Assembly (NCBI RefSeq): GCF_032854445.1
Contig: NC_088300.1
Span: forward strand, 16,399,191 to 16,463,190
Reading direction: 5' to 3'
From: Liolophura sinensis
Taxonomy: Eukaryota; Mollusca; Polyplacophora; Chitonida; Chitonidae
DNA: 64,000 nucleotides
The position numbers and the translations under genes were made by a program. Below, piece by piece: positions 1-12,200 of this stretch; position 1 is the stretch's first letter, and each line of letters begins with the position of its first letter. The notes beneath the pieces are model-generated. The model did no database searches. It worked only from the letters and a program-made list of their open reading frames with translations, and was not told where the DNA came from.

Positions 1-580
1 GGTCGGTGATGTATCCTTACATGAGGTGGGTCATGTTTCCTTACATGAGGTGGGTCATATATCCTTACATGAGGTGGGTCATGTATCCTTACACGAGGTG
101 GGTCATGTATCTTTACATGAGGTGGGTTATGTATCCTTACACGAGGTGGGTCATGCATCTTTACATGAGGTGGGTCATATACCCTTACATGAGGTGGGTC
201 ATATATCCTTACGTGAGGTGGGTCATGTATCCTTACATGAGGTTGGTCATTATCCGTACATGAGGTGGGTCATGTATTCGTACATGAGGAGGGTCTTGTA
301 TCCTTACATGAGGTGGGTCATGTATCCTTACATGAGATGGGTCATGTATCCTTACATGAGGTGGGTCACATATCCTTACAATAGATGGCTGAAGTATCCC
401 TGTATTAGGTGACTGATGCATTGCTTCCTTAAGAGGCTTGTGTATCCCTACATTAGGTGGCTGACGTTATCTTTTCATGAGGTGGCTAATATATCCCTAC
501 ATTTGATGATCGGTGCTTTTGCGCTACCATTCATTATATCGGCTGATTTATCCTTATAACAGGTGCCCGATGTATCCCTA
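1..580. repeat. 24-bp minisatellite (runs off the left edge)
   Basis: Tandem 24-bp units built on ACATGAGGTGGGTCATGTAT followed by CCTT, about 16 good copies to about position 390, then decaying copies to about 580. The period is a multiple of 3, so long open frames (an MRWVMYPY octapeptide repeat) appear on the plus strand; these are repeat artefacts. Confidence 0.9.
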
Positions 581-970
581 CGTACGTTACAATTTGCCTG
601 AGGTGACAAACTATGACGTACAGTGCTACTTAACCTTCACAGCTGAAAATTTCATGTATACAGCCTGGGTAAGGTGGGAAAGAAAACAACAACTGGTTTT
701 GAAAAAAGAAGATAACGTCTTATTTTAGCCTAGTTGTGTAACAACAATTCATGTTTTAAAACACACAACTTCTTATTTCTAATAGTTTCCCTAGTTGTCT
801 AAGGAAACATTAGTTAAAAGTGTCTCAGGGTAAGGCTGAGAAAGTCAGATTAATGGCTATGCCATTGTCACTGCGGCTTGATTAAATTCATGTCACCAAA
901 AGTTGATTTGTTAAGACTATAACCGTATAAACTTTACCTACCATGCATGAACTTTAACTACCAGGTATAC
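581..970. other. No recognisable feature
   Basis: AT-rich single-copy-looking DNA between two minisatellites. I see no exon, RNA gene or mobile element in it. Confidence 0.5.
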
Positions 971-974
971 ATGT

Positions 975-1435
975 TAACTATCTTCCACCAGGTAGAAAGT
1001 GCCGTGTAGAAACTTTAGCCAACTTGTAGAAACTTTAACTACCATGTAGAAACTTAAAGTACCTTGTATCAACTTTAACTCTCATGTAGAAACTTTAAAC
1101 CCCATATAGAAACATTAACTACCATATAGAAACTTAAGGTATCGTGTAGAAACTTTAACCGCCATGTAGAAACTGTAACTCCCAAGCAAAAACTTTAACT
1201 CCCATGTAGAAACTGTAACTCCCAAGCAGAAACTTTAACTCCCATGTAGAAACTTTAACTCCCATGTAGAAACTATAGCTCCCATGCAGAAACTTTAACT
1301 CCCATGTAGAAACTTTAACTCCCATGTAGAAACTTTAACTCCCACGCAGAAACTGTAACTCCCATGCAGAAACTGTAACTCCCATGCAGAAACTTTAACT
1401 CCCATGTAGAAACTTTTAGTACCATGTAGACTAAC
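975..1435. repeat. 20-bp minisatellite
   Basis: Tandem 20-bp units, consensus AACTTTAACTCCCATGTAGA, about 22 copies. They diverge at the left edge and are most uniform at 1180-1420. Confidence 0.9.
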
Positions 1436-1439
1436 CGGT

Positions 1440-2020
1440 ATTTGTCAGTTCTGTCAAACAACCCTTCCGGAAAAAAAACCCCAGAGAAACAGAGAACATA
1501 TCTTCAAAGATAAAACTGAACCTTTAACATTTTTTTAAATGTGGGCAGAATCAGAACAATCTTGAACACCATGTTATCTTCTGTGTCCTGAATGCTGTAA
1601 GGCTTTTAATGTAACACCTTTTCATTATTTCTTCACTTAAAATACCAGCGCCATTCACTCACCCAACGTGCCCACACGGGATTGCGCGTTAAAACATCCT
1701 TAAGAAATAATTATGTATCCATTCGTTAGCTATAGTTGTATATTGTGTTTATACAAAAAAAAACAAAATTTCGGTCAACTTTGAACGAGATCTTCATAAG
1801 GCAAGCATGATAATTTGCTTGTGTTATTTTGTTTGGGTTAAATGTCACTTCCACTATAATTTCGGTCAAATTGAGACGGTATCTGCTCAAGACGAGCATG
1901 ATAAGGCTAGAATATTGCCAATACTGAAACTTCAATCATTTGTTCACTGTTAAGGCAAGGTGGTCCTAGTGCTCGCCTATTTATAGTACAGCCATATTGG
2001 GACAATCGCAAGTTGCGCAA
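1440..2020. other. No recognisable feature
   Basis: AT-rich intergenic DNA. A roughly 50-bp segment around 1770-1800 is weakly repeated near 1860-1900 (both contain TTTCGGTCAA). No gene is seen. Confidence 0.4.
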
Positions 2021-2022
2021 GT

Positions 2023-2024
2023 AA

Positions 2025-2094
<70 letters not shown>
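2023..2094. repeat. (TA)n microsatellite
   Basis: Uninterrupted TA dinucleotides over about 70 bp. Confidence 0.98.
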
Positions 2095-2098
<4 letters not shown>

Positions 2099-2239
2099 GG
2101 GTTACCATCCGGATATATACGCTGTACCGGGACAGATCCGTGTTTGGCACACCCTCTTATAAAAACAGTCAAAAGAGGACGTACCCAAATTTCATCTTGG
2201 GTAAAACAGACAGGGCCCAGTTTGCTCATTTCTTCTGCT

Positions 2240-2510
2240 GAACCCCGTCACAAAAGTCAGGTATGATTGAGCAAGTCCAATTTCTTCACATATTAACCTG
2301 ACCGCGGTCACACAAGTCAGATATGACTGGGTAAGTTGATTTTCAAGGCTTGGTTTTCTTCACGCATTAACCTGACCGCCGTCACATAAGTCAAATACGG
2401 TTTTCTTTGCATATTAACCTGGCAACCGTCACATAAGTCAAACATGCTTGAGTAGGTTGAGTTTCCAGTCCGGTTTTGTTTACCTATTAACTTGGCAGCC
2501 ATGAAATAAG
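2240..2510. repeat. Degenerate tandem repeat, unit about 75 bp
   Basis: Three to four imperfect copies, each with ATTAACCTGACCGCCGTCAC followed by ATAAGTCA and a TTTTCTT stretch. Confidence 0.7.
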
Positions 2511-4242
2511 ACCCATATCATGAGTGTGGCGTAAAGAAGGACCGAATGAAGGATAATAAATCTTACTGATACTATATTATTATTCATGTCGACATAGAGT
2601 ACCTTCAAAAGGCCGTTGTTGTTATATGGATTACAGACACGACTTGCTTCAATCCTGATTCTCCTTGGATCCATATGTCGTCTGGACATTATCTACAAAA
2701 CGCTTTGGATTATTATAACGGAAACTAAAGGGCCCTGTAATAAACCTGTGTTTATATCTTGTGTCACACTTTTGTCCCTTGTAATAGGGCCATAAGTGTA
2801 CATCGTAATATATAAGTCGCATATTCTTAAGTATGGCGCTAAACCCAAATCAAATATATAAGTAAGTAAATCTCGCGAGAAAAGTTTATCTCTCAGGATC
2901 ACTGTCACCCTTTTCACCGTTTGTAACAGTTATTGTTTCTCCTGGAACCCAGGCAACCATGTCGCTGTGACCTGATACTTTCCTCACCATTACATTAACC
3001 GGAAACTAGGTATAGGTCAAGTTGCCACTTATCTAATTGGTGATGGGAATAATTTCTCTCTTCTGTTTCTCGTGCGAGTACACTTTGTCGTGTAATAGGA
3101 GCCATGTAGCACTATTTTTGATCAGTGAGAATCATTTCTCGCCTGCTTTGTATCCTGCTGTATAGAGAGCAGGTGAGTGACGCTGTACACAATTTTCTGT
3201 ACAATTATTCCTTGTCCTGCCTAATTCGCATCAGTGAACAGGAAAGTGTTATCCATGGGTTGTAATTGTCTGTGGCTGGTACAGTGTCGCTCATTGACAA
3301 ATATCAAACCCTACGTCCTGTTAGACGACATCTTACACAGCCGTGTCTCTGAATGTTATGCGCTGACACGGTTTTCGCTTAGTCCAAGCCTAGTATATAA
3401 CAAACAAAGTATCGTGAAACCGAACTAAAGGAATACCGTCAAAAGTATTAACATACGTTATACACGCATATGTGGTCGTTAATGGAATTGTTAACCCTAC
3501 GCTTCCTAAGTTCTTTTTCTTAAGCAAAACTGATTTGCTTGAGCAACATCTGTACAACAAATAATTAAGCAATTTAAGCAGTGTTTGACAAGTTTTTCGG
3601 ACTTCAAACATATGCAATTTACTGAATTTGGGAAGTTTCGTGAAACCGTTTCATGATATTAAGGCCCTACGTATCATGAAACAGTTTCAAACTGAGACAA
3701 AAAGCAGTTTTCCAGGGGGGACCCTGCTGGCTCAGATGACCAAAGCGTTGGGTAACGTCCGGCAATCTAGTTTCCTCAGTCCATAAACCTACCAGAAACA
3801 GGTGAAAAGTTCTTTAGCAAGGTGTTAAGCCTTAATCATTCAATCAATCGATTCATGATGGAGAAATACTTACGTATGTAATATTAAGTAAAACATAGCA
3901 AAGCTGTGACCTTCGTGACTATTTTGGGGGGAAAATCAATTATACAGCATGCAAAAAAGGATTTCCGATACTCCAAAGTTCCAAATAATCCAAAGAGATG
4001 TGAAAATTGTGTTAATACAATACACAAGATCTGGAGCTTAGTGTATGGCAGAAATGACTATTACTTTGCATCTATATAAAGTGGCAAGAAGAAATAACTA
4101 TGGGGCATGACATCTGAAAATTCTTTTCTTGTTGCTGAAGCAGAGCAGTACAGCAGACGTGAATTTGTATATTACTGGGCTGAAAGTGCTTCCGTATGAA
4201 TCAGCTAGCACTACACGTAGTGTGTCACTATTGGTGTAATCA
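2511..4242. other. Intergenic DNA without a recognised gene
   Basis: No coding exon is supported. A short hairpin lies at about 3640-3690, where GAAACCGTTTCATGAT faces ATCATGAAACAGTTTC, separated by about 15 bp. Confidence 0.4.
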
Positions 4243-4450
4243 GGGGCCGATTTCACAAAGTCAGTTTTAACTTCAGTCAAAATTTGAAATATGATTTTAG
4301 AGCTTATTTTTGAGCCCTGTAATTAGAATTTTGACCACTTCATCAATGGTATCTTAAGACAAATGTGCCAAACTTTCAAATTCCATTTCCAAAAATAAAC
4401 ATTGTAACAACGCTTTAAATTTTGACAAATGTCTTTGTGGAATTATTCCC
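4243..4450. mobile_element. MITE-like foldback element, GGGGCC..CACAAAG family, copy 1
   Basis: The left end GGGGCCGATTTCACAAAG is matched in inverted form by the right end CTTTGTGGAATTATTCCC. The inverted match continues into a GTCAAAATTT segment. About 208 bp, no coding capacity. Confidence 0.65.
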
Positions 4451-4763
4451 AGAGCTCATAAAAACTGAACGATTTGCTACATTTTCTGGGTTCGCTGCAT
4501 AGTATATGACTGCAGTTTAACACCGTGCTCAAAAAATTTGGACTTCCATGAAGGCAGTCAAGTTTATTGGTTGAGTTATAAAGCTCCCTTTGCCGGATAA
4601 CTGACAACCTTTAGATTTAAAGCATCATGCAGCCCAATCAGTTAGGCATGTCAGTCGCAGCCATCCAGCGATTGAAAAAATACTCTTTATTCAAAAGTTT
4701 ATCACAGATGACAAAAAGAATGTGAAATATTCTGGCTGTCGATCGTTTAATTGTAATCTGCCT

Positions 4764-4986
4764 GGGGCCATATTTATCAAGCGTCTTAAGGCTTAAGACT
4801 TAAGACAAAAATCAAACACTGTTATAATTAAAATGTTTTGCTCTATGAGGTTTAATTATATACACTGATTCTTCACTGCAGAACAATGCGCCAACTACTG
4901 TTTGAGTTCTTTCCTGTTCATAGTTTGGCTTTCAATGACTTGCAATTTATGACTTCAGCCTTAAGATGCTTAATAAATACGAGCTC
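4764..4986. mobile_element. MITE-like foldback element, GGGGCC family, copy 2
   Basis: The left end GGGGCCATATTTATCAAGCG, followed by TCTTAAGGCTTAAGAC, is inverted at the right end (CAGCCTTAAGATGCTTAATA, then AATACGAGCTC). About 223 bp, non-coding. Confidence 0.6.
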
Positions 4987-5913
4987 TTTATTACATGAAA
5001 ACAGAAAATGATGTGACGTATAAGCGTTGTTCTGAGTCTGACCTCGATGATCTGTAGAGTTCGGTTTCCTTGTGTTGTTACACCTAGGTTAGGTGACTAC
5101 ATGTTCTGTCATGCCCGTTGATCAAGTTTCGTGCCTCGTCACAGGAAATGTCCACGTCGGATTTGTGGATCAGCATGTGGATCCAAATTCCTCAAGGTTC
5201 TCTACGACGCCCTTCTGTACCATGGTTTAAGGTATACACCCAGTGTCTGTGTGAGAGACACGGCATACCGACATAGTATAGATACATGGTGTGGGACAGG
5301 AACGTCTGATGCTATATAACCGGAAATCTTGTACAAGTGAAACATCCCAACTCTTGTTTGAAAACTTTCCCCAAACCACTCTCGTGATGATTTACAGGCT
5401 GTGCATTCTTTAATGTACATCCATTATAATAATTAGCGTTAACCTGACAGACATATAGCATGGAATATTATCATGAAACATGAAACTGAAACTTTTTAAA
5501 TGCTCACCAAATAAGTCACATAGATCTCGAAATCACAAATTATAGATCAGAATTACGTTTCATCTCTTAATTTAAAAAAAAAATAATTAAAAAGCATGTG
5601 GCAAATGTAAACGAAATAACAACAGCCAGTGTTGCCAGAAAAACATAGTGGAAATAGCCAAAGATTGTTTGAAACAACTGCACAACTGTTCAACTGATTT
5701 ACTCAGACTGTTAAACAATGGCGGTTGCCAAAGCTAACATACTGAATAATTACTTTACCAAAATTAGCCATACCAACAGTGTAATCTGTGCAAGCACTGG
5801 AGTTAGAATTATGCAAAGATAAAACGCTTAGTAACTTGCATGATGAACCTGAATATGCGTATCAAACAATTAATAATCTGTAGTTACTACTTATATATAA
5901 AAGACTATACCAC
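4987..5913. other. Intergenic DNA without a recognised gene
   Basis: No supported exon or mobile element. The open frames here are short and lack splice context. Confidence 0.4.
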
Positions 5914-6363
5914 AAGCCGGGGAGACACTAGACGGATTTTTTTAGCTTGTGTAGGCGTATTTTGTGAAGTTCTAAAAATTTGCCTAGTGAGTCCGCGCCG
6001 CCGACGGCGTAGTTTGCTGTCTTGTCCGCCCCCAACAAAAAGTTCGTTTGCAACAAATGTCAGATACTAACGAAGAAATACACAGGCGATTTAACTCGGT
6101 CCGTGTAGTGCGTCCGCTCCAGCGAATTTCGGCGACCGAGACGATCGAGCTGACCAATCAAACAACGCGGAATTGTTCTGACCTGTGACATTTTGTTTGT
6201 GTCACATGGTTTACTAGGTTATGACGTAACCTACTGACGACGATCAACAGAAAAATCCGCCTAATGTGTCTGCAATTATGCTGGGGATTATCGTCAGCGT
6301 ATTTCGCGAGCGATTAAGTTCGTCCCTACAAGAGAAAAAGTCCGCCTAGTGTGTCCCCGGCTT
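5914..6363. mobile_element. Non-autonomous DNA transposon with about 28-bp terminal inverted repeats
   Basis: The left end AGCCGGGGAGACACTAGACG mirrors the right end CGCCTAGTGTGTCCCCGGCT. The inverted match extends through GGATTTTT/AAAAAGTCC. Total about 450 bp with sub-terminal copies of the CCTAGTGAGTCCGC motif. No transposase is encoded and no clear target-site duplication is visible. Confidence 0.7.
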
Positions 6364-6441
6364 TAGGAAGTAAAGCCAAAGTGGCGACGACAGTGTAATA
6401 GAACTTTAGCAAATGCTCAAACATTACTCTCAAAAAAATAG

Positions 6442-6668
6442 TCTTTTAAATTTAACAGAAAGTCTGCTATCTAAGTGATGCTAGAATGCATTCTGCTATT
6501 GCACCTGATTATTCCGTTAAATATAACACACATATTCAATTAATTCAACATGGCGAAGGTATTACACTAACAGGATATTATGTTGAATATGGTACGATAT
6601 TGTGTTATACACTGTCACAACAGGATACATTCTAGCATCACACTAGACTTTCTGTTATACTTAACAGA
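6442..6668. mobile_element. Palindromic foldback element
   Basis: Arms of about 50 bp: AACAGAAAGTCTGCTATCTA at the left is answered on the right by TAGACTTTCTGTT. GATGCTAGAATG pairs with CATTCTAGCATC, and an inner pair ATTCAACAT/ATGTTGAAT is also present. No coding capacity. Confidence 0.65.
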
Positions 6669-8370
6669 TTATTTGTTTTTACTGTACCAATGAAATACCG
6701 TCTCTTGTGAATATACCTCTGTAAGGGTTTATTATATAACCATTTATGTAGAGGTGTATTTTAAAAAGTAGCAACCTACACCCAACCATGGTTTAAGTAG
6801 AATTAGATAAAACAAAAACATTGGCACTGATATTGCCAATGCAAGGCATTAAAAAAAAGAGGGCAACAATATCTTCACTCCTTATTTAATGCTTTTTTTC
6901 TGTTATTCCCAATAAACGAATGTCCCTCGGCGTAGAAAACAGCAAATGTCACACTTTCTTCTAAATGAGCTGACGAACATAATACTGGTAATTGCAGTTT
7001 CACGCCTCAGTTGAATCGCTAAATTTTTAAATTTGTGTTTATCAACCCTTTTATAAAGATACGTCCAGAACGGGCCGTGGAAAAAATGCCACTTTTTGGT
7101 ATTTCTGTAGCCTACAAGTCACTGGCGTTTCGTTGGAAATTTTGTTACTTTCTTACACCATCGTGTTCTTAAATAAAACAATGACAATGTTGTGCACATG
7201 GATAGAGTAGTTAATGAGTATCATCCGATGAACTTCTTAAGTTTACGTTCATACAACCTCAAGTGCATCATTCTTTTACAGCTAGCTGGACACAAATGCC
7301 CATCCCGCAATGAATCGGCAAGTGTGTTGTGACGTCAAATAATTATTTATCTGTGCCATTTGCATCTTACGTCCTGTTCATTATTTATAAGACGATCTGG
7401 AAAACAATCCACCAAACCTGGCAATTAGGCACAGGCACGTGGCATACCTCCCTGCTGTGGGCTGAGTGCAGGCGAGTCACCATAAGCGGAGTCGAACACG
7501 TGACCTTAATTGTCAGTGACTTGTGGTTTGAACTGATTAAGTCTACACTGTTCGCGGATTAGTTACACTATACGAGTATTGTATTGCTTTGAGTTTTAAC
7601 CACCTCATACCAGGACATGCAATTGCAAATTACATCCGGATACGAAATTGCAAAACAAATATCCTGCAGGCGGATCAAATCAAGTTTATCTCAAGCAAAA
7701 TACCAAAGGAAATAGGTAAGGGAAAATGGGCATGCTTCATAGAACATTGCCTTACTGTTATATTTTTAAGTGAGCGATGTAGGTATTTTGAAATTTGTGT
7801 CTTGTACGTAAAACAACATTGCAGTTAGAAGTGCACGCGTGCGCAATGCCTGGGATCCTTAAACACATGGCATGAGATGGTTACGGATATAGATTGATTA
7901 CTGGTTTCGGTAGACGAGCATAATCATTTCATTATTACAGAACCCAGGACATTACACCTACAACAGTATAGGATGAAAATTCCCAGGCATGTGCATTCAT
8001 TATTAACAGGTCTTCACAGGGGGCGGGTGTGGGAAAAATCAACTCGTACAGGAGGTTAAGCTGTTCATAAGTGACTCCACAGTATTCGTATGGAGTTAGC
8101 ACACTCCTTGTTAGATCCTCAGTGACACATCTACTTTGTTTGTGGACGTCACCGCTTGGATACGATTCAGCTAAACCTTGTGTGAATAACACCTATAACT
8201 TCTACCGAGACCTACATTGGTCTTATGCACTTCTTCGTGTTACGATCAAACTTAAGTTAAGGGTAAATATTTGGGAAATGAAAATTTTCGCAAGGGGTGC
8301 TAGTGTTACATAACTCCATGAATGCTGGATCCAAAGAAAAAGAACTTGTCAGTATCTAATCACTTTTTTG
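6669..8370. other. Intergenic DNA without a recognised gene
   Basis: Open frames up to 85 codons occur but show no family resemblance or splice structure. Nothing else is seen. Confidence 0.4.
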
Positions 8371-8375
8371 CTCAC

Positions 8376-8432
8376 ATAATTATTATTATTATATTATTAT
8401 TATTATTATTATCTTCATATATATATATAGCG

Positions 8433-8513
<81 letters not shown>
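8376..8513. repeat. (TAT)n followed by (TA)n microsatellite
   Basis: ATT/TAT trinucleotides at about 8376-8412 lead into about 75 bp of TA dinucleotides (8434-8511). Confidence 0.95.
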
Positions 8514-8859
8514 GGTGTAGCATGAATAAGTATAGTGGGACACAGTCAATATGATTTGCTTAGGTTGTAACCAGATCAGTCTAAAGATCCCCTGAAAGGC
8601 CTTTTTGTCTGATTTGTCGCCTATTTTCGAACTCGCCTATTTCAACATACTAAGCCTTAAGGTCAGGTTTACAAGAGTGGTAGACCGTACATGTAGAATG
8701 GGTGACTAGTCTTCACAAGGTAGTTCGGCTTTGTCTGTCTCGTACTGATCACATTGCTTGGCTTCAGTTTCTTCCTAAACCGGGATAAAGAAGAGTACGG
8801 ACAAGGAGAAGTACAGACAAAGAGCAGTATAGACAAGTAGCAGTACCGAGGAGGAGGAG

Positions 8860-9128
8860 ACATTACAGACACCGATCAACATAGCCCCCAACTGCCATTA
8901 CTGTCTACACCCTGTTCTGATCCACACGCCCGCAAATCTTCTCCCCGCACCCCTTACAGGACTGTGCAGGTAATCTCCACTCTGCAAGCCAGGGTAAGAG
9001 CGGCTGGGTGTGGTCTCTCGCCCTGTCGAAAACGCCAAGTCATGCGGTACACTCGATGTGGCTGGGTACTGGACTGAAGCGAGTCACCAAGTCTGTCGTA
9101 TCACCGTCACAGAGCAGCGGCAGTCGCC
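8860..9128 (+). promoter_or_regulatory. Probable 5'UTR / promoter-proximal region of the Dispatched-like gene
   Basis: This interval directly precedes the predicted start codon and is more GC-rich than the AT-rich DNA upstream. I see no TATA box or other core promoter element, so the assignment rests on position and composition only. Confidence 0.3.
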
Positions 9129-9237
9129 ATGGAGGGGCCCTCCTCCCGACAGGACTGTAACCAGCATGAACCCAAACCCATCCAAGAACCTTGTGTTATA
9201 TTCAAGATACTCGTCCGTTTTCCAGTGTTGTGTTTTC
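9129..9237 (+). CDS. disp: Dispatched-like gene, coding exon 1 (start codon exon)
   Basis: The ATG sits in a strong start context (GCCATGG). The exon encodes a short cytoplasmic N-terminus of about 30 residues and the first residues of TM1 (KILVRFPVLCF), then ends after the first base of a codon at a consensus donor, GTAAGT. That phase-1 end joins exon 2 as C|TT (Leu), giving an unbroken hydrophobic TM1 across the junction. I chose this start because the phase, donor and hydrophobicity all fit and no better upstream exon is visible. The N-terminus is short compared with vertebrate Dispatched. The stretch 8860-9128 just upstream would hold the 5'UTR and promoter; I see no TATA box. Confidence 0.75.
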
Positions 9238-12200
9238 GTAAGTATACCTGCCAGATCACGATTGCTTTGTGTACAGAAGGTCATACGTGTGGTAGATTGT
9301 GTAAACAGGATATTCAACTAGTACGTCCTGCTTCCTTATACAAGCAAATGCTTGTCACTAGTCTCCATGGGAACGAAACTTTATTATGTTCTTATACCTT
9401 TATTATGTTCTCAGTTTTGGTGAATGGAGTGGGGATCTGAGTTGAGACTGTTTATATGAGGAGCCCTACACTGCATTTGCACGGTTAATACATATGTGCA
9501 CAACATAAATACCATCTACATTTCGTTTATACACCTACATGGGCAAAGCACGGTGCGACAGAACTATAGCCATTTGGCGTTCCACATCAGTAAATAAACT
9601 TAATGTTTGTCCCCCTTTTTTTTTCGTCTATCTGATTACCCGAATAATGAGAATTTCCCATGCGTAACGCGTTTTGTGACACCGTTTTTTTTTTCTTGTT
9701 CTTGTTTTTTTGTTCTTGTTGTTTAGCGCTCAGAGAATAATTTGGCATCTAAATTTAAAGCTAAAATTTTGTTGAACCACAGATTTAATTAATGGAACAA
9801 CTTAAGTAAAGGAAAATGGTGAAATGTGAATCTGATATATTTATTATTAATATTATTATTATTATCTTCAATATTTTGTGTCTGATTTGAATTGCTCTTT
9901 AATGGTTGAATTATAGAAGGGAATTTCATAGATATCAATTGTCGAAAAAAGGTTTCCTATAAAGTACCATCATTTTCGCCAAACACTTTTACTTATGTCC
10001 ATGGTGCTTGTCTTTCCAACGCCAGTTAACACGGGGTTTCTGTTCAACTCCGATCTTGGACATTGAATTAGTAGATTTTATTTCTCTCCTGCACTGACTG
10101 TGGAACCCAGGTCATAACAAGCTTTCAACGACACTCCTATCTATGTTGACACGGCAACGTTCGTTGAAGAGCATTTGTCACCAACATGGTGTGTGGAAAA
10201 ATAGAAACACCCTGTGAAGAATGATTAAAATACTAAGTTAAGATTATGGTTAAATCATTCTATACGTTTGTAGTTTATATTGGCGGCATTTTAACACATA
10301 ACGGGAATCCGCGGCGTCCTTTGTCTGTGTTGCAATGCATATACGATCACTCTTACTAGACTCGTGTAACTGTATTTTGTGTAACAAAAACGTGAAGGTT
10401 AAGTGGACGCATTACAGGTAACAAATGTGAACAGAAGTGCATCTGCTTTTCCATGTCATATCCACAAAAAAGCGTTCTGCACTGATAACTGAAGTTTGTA
10501 CATGTATAATAACATCTTCCGTCAATAACTCGATCCCACAAGCGAAATTAAAAAAAAAATAATCCTTGACACTGGACATGCGTTCTTTATAGGTGTTAAA
10601 CGCATAATCAAGTAAATTTGCATATGCTCCAAAAATGTTTTGCACTCTAGTCAGTGGACTCATTACCTATTGCTCTACAGAAAACATACTTCATTCACAT
10701 ACTGATATAATGACGTCATCATATGCATAATGTTTAAAAAAAATAATCATTGGAGACACTTCAAATGAAAGATTTTTAATTCCCGGTTGGAGCTAAAGAA
10801 AATCTGAAAACAATTACTGACTTCCGACGCCATTTACGTAGCAAATTTTGAAAGTTCGTTTATTAAATGCCCAGGTTATACTCTGTAACCATGCAGCATT
10901 TAGACTGTTGTGAAGTTAGTCATGATGAAGTGGATTGGGGTCAAACGTTCGTTGAAGGCCATTTGTTTTCCTCCGTGAATATGGTGTGCATATTTGTACA
11001 TCTCATATGAGAAAGTTTGTCAGTAACTGGCCAAAGGTCGGTGGTTTACCCTGCTGACTCATGTTCCACTGTTTAAGGGGATACAGAATCGACGCTGGTT
11101 GGTTAACTGCGGAGGTTAAATCTAAATTCCTGGGTTAAATCTTGCAGCCATGGTCACTCTTGAATAAATGTACCACACCTAAAATTCAACTCAGGCAAGG
11201 CATTGCCTGGACTTGCTTGTCCCTTACAATAGCCAATCCGAATCGATTCTGTATCCCTATAAATGAAAACATCTTGATTATGGCGTCAAGCAACAATTTA
11301 ATAAATAAATAAACGAACTGAAACAAGCCGAAAACACCTGGCCTCAACATTCCCGCACTGGATGCGTGATATTAGGTGATGTGATTCTACAGTGAAGCAT
11401 TCCTTTTGCTTGTTGAGTAACCCTATACATTGCGGCATGTGAGATTATCATGTTTCAAGTATGGCATACTGCTTCCCTGTATTTGTTAACGTCTAACAGC
11501 TGACCGTGTCACATTTTAGAGCACGTTTTGTCATATTTGCACAATTATGGTTTATAAAGTTATTTTTGCCTCTTTCACCCTTTTGTTCCCCTCGAAGGTA
11601 CGTGTCTAACTAAACATATGTTGTAATCCTTCTGCTACTGCTGTTTTGTTTCACTGCCGTATATTCCTCTGTACTTTTACCATTCTGTTACAGTCCTTCC
11701 CCCGATGTTCTTCACTGTCATATATTTCACACTATATAGCCTTTAACCCTTTATGCTGTTTACTTTACCGTGACATATTTCACTGTATCTTCACCCTGCT
11801 GTTTTATCTTACTTTCACATTTTTCACCATATACTTTCACATATTTCACCGTGCCTTCACTATTCTCATAGTACGATCTTTACCCTGCTGTTTTCTTCAC
11901 TGTCAAATTATTTCTCTTGTAACGGCATTCTCCCTAGCATGTTTCAAGGGACTATTTCCATTTTCGTGTTTCTGTCTTCATCGCGCTGTTTTCTTCACTG
12001 TCACATGTTTCATTTGACATTCACCACTCTTTTGTTACAGTCTTTACTGGGCTGTTTCAATTCACTGTAACACCTTTCAATGGAATTTCCCATTTTTTTG
12101 CTACGGAACTCACACAGTAAAGTAAACAGCATAAAGGGTAAATGTTATATAGTGTGAAATATATGACAGTGAAGAACATCAGGGGAAGGACTGTAACACT

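Noticed and set aside
6-412. Plus-strand frames MRWVMYPY and HEVGHVSL
   Set aside because: 24-bp array open in two frames; no start context or homology.
9010-9321. 103-codon frame overlapping Dispatched-like exon 1
   Set aside because: Different frame from the 9129 start; it does not join exon 2 in phase.
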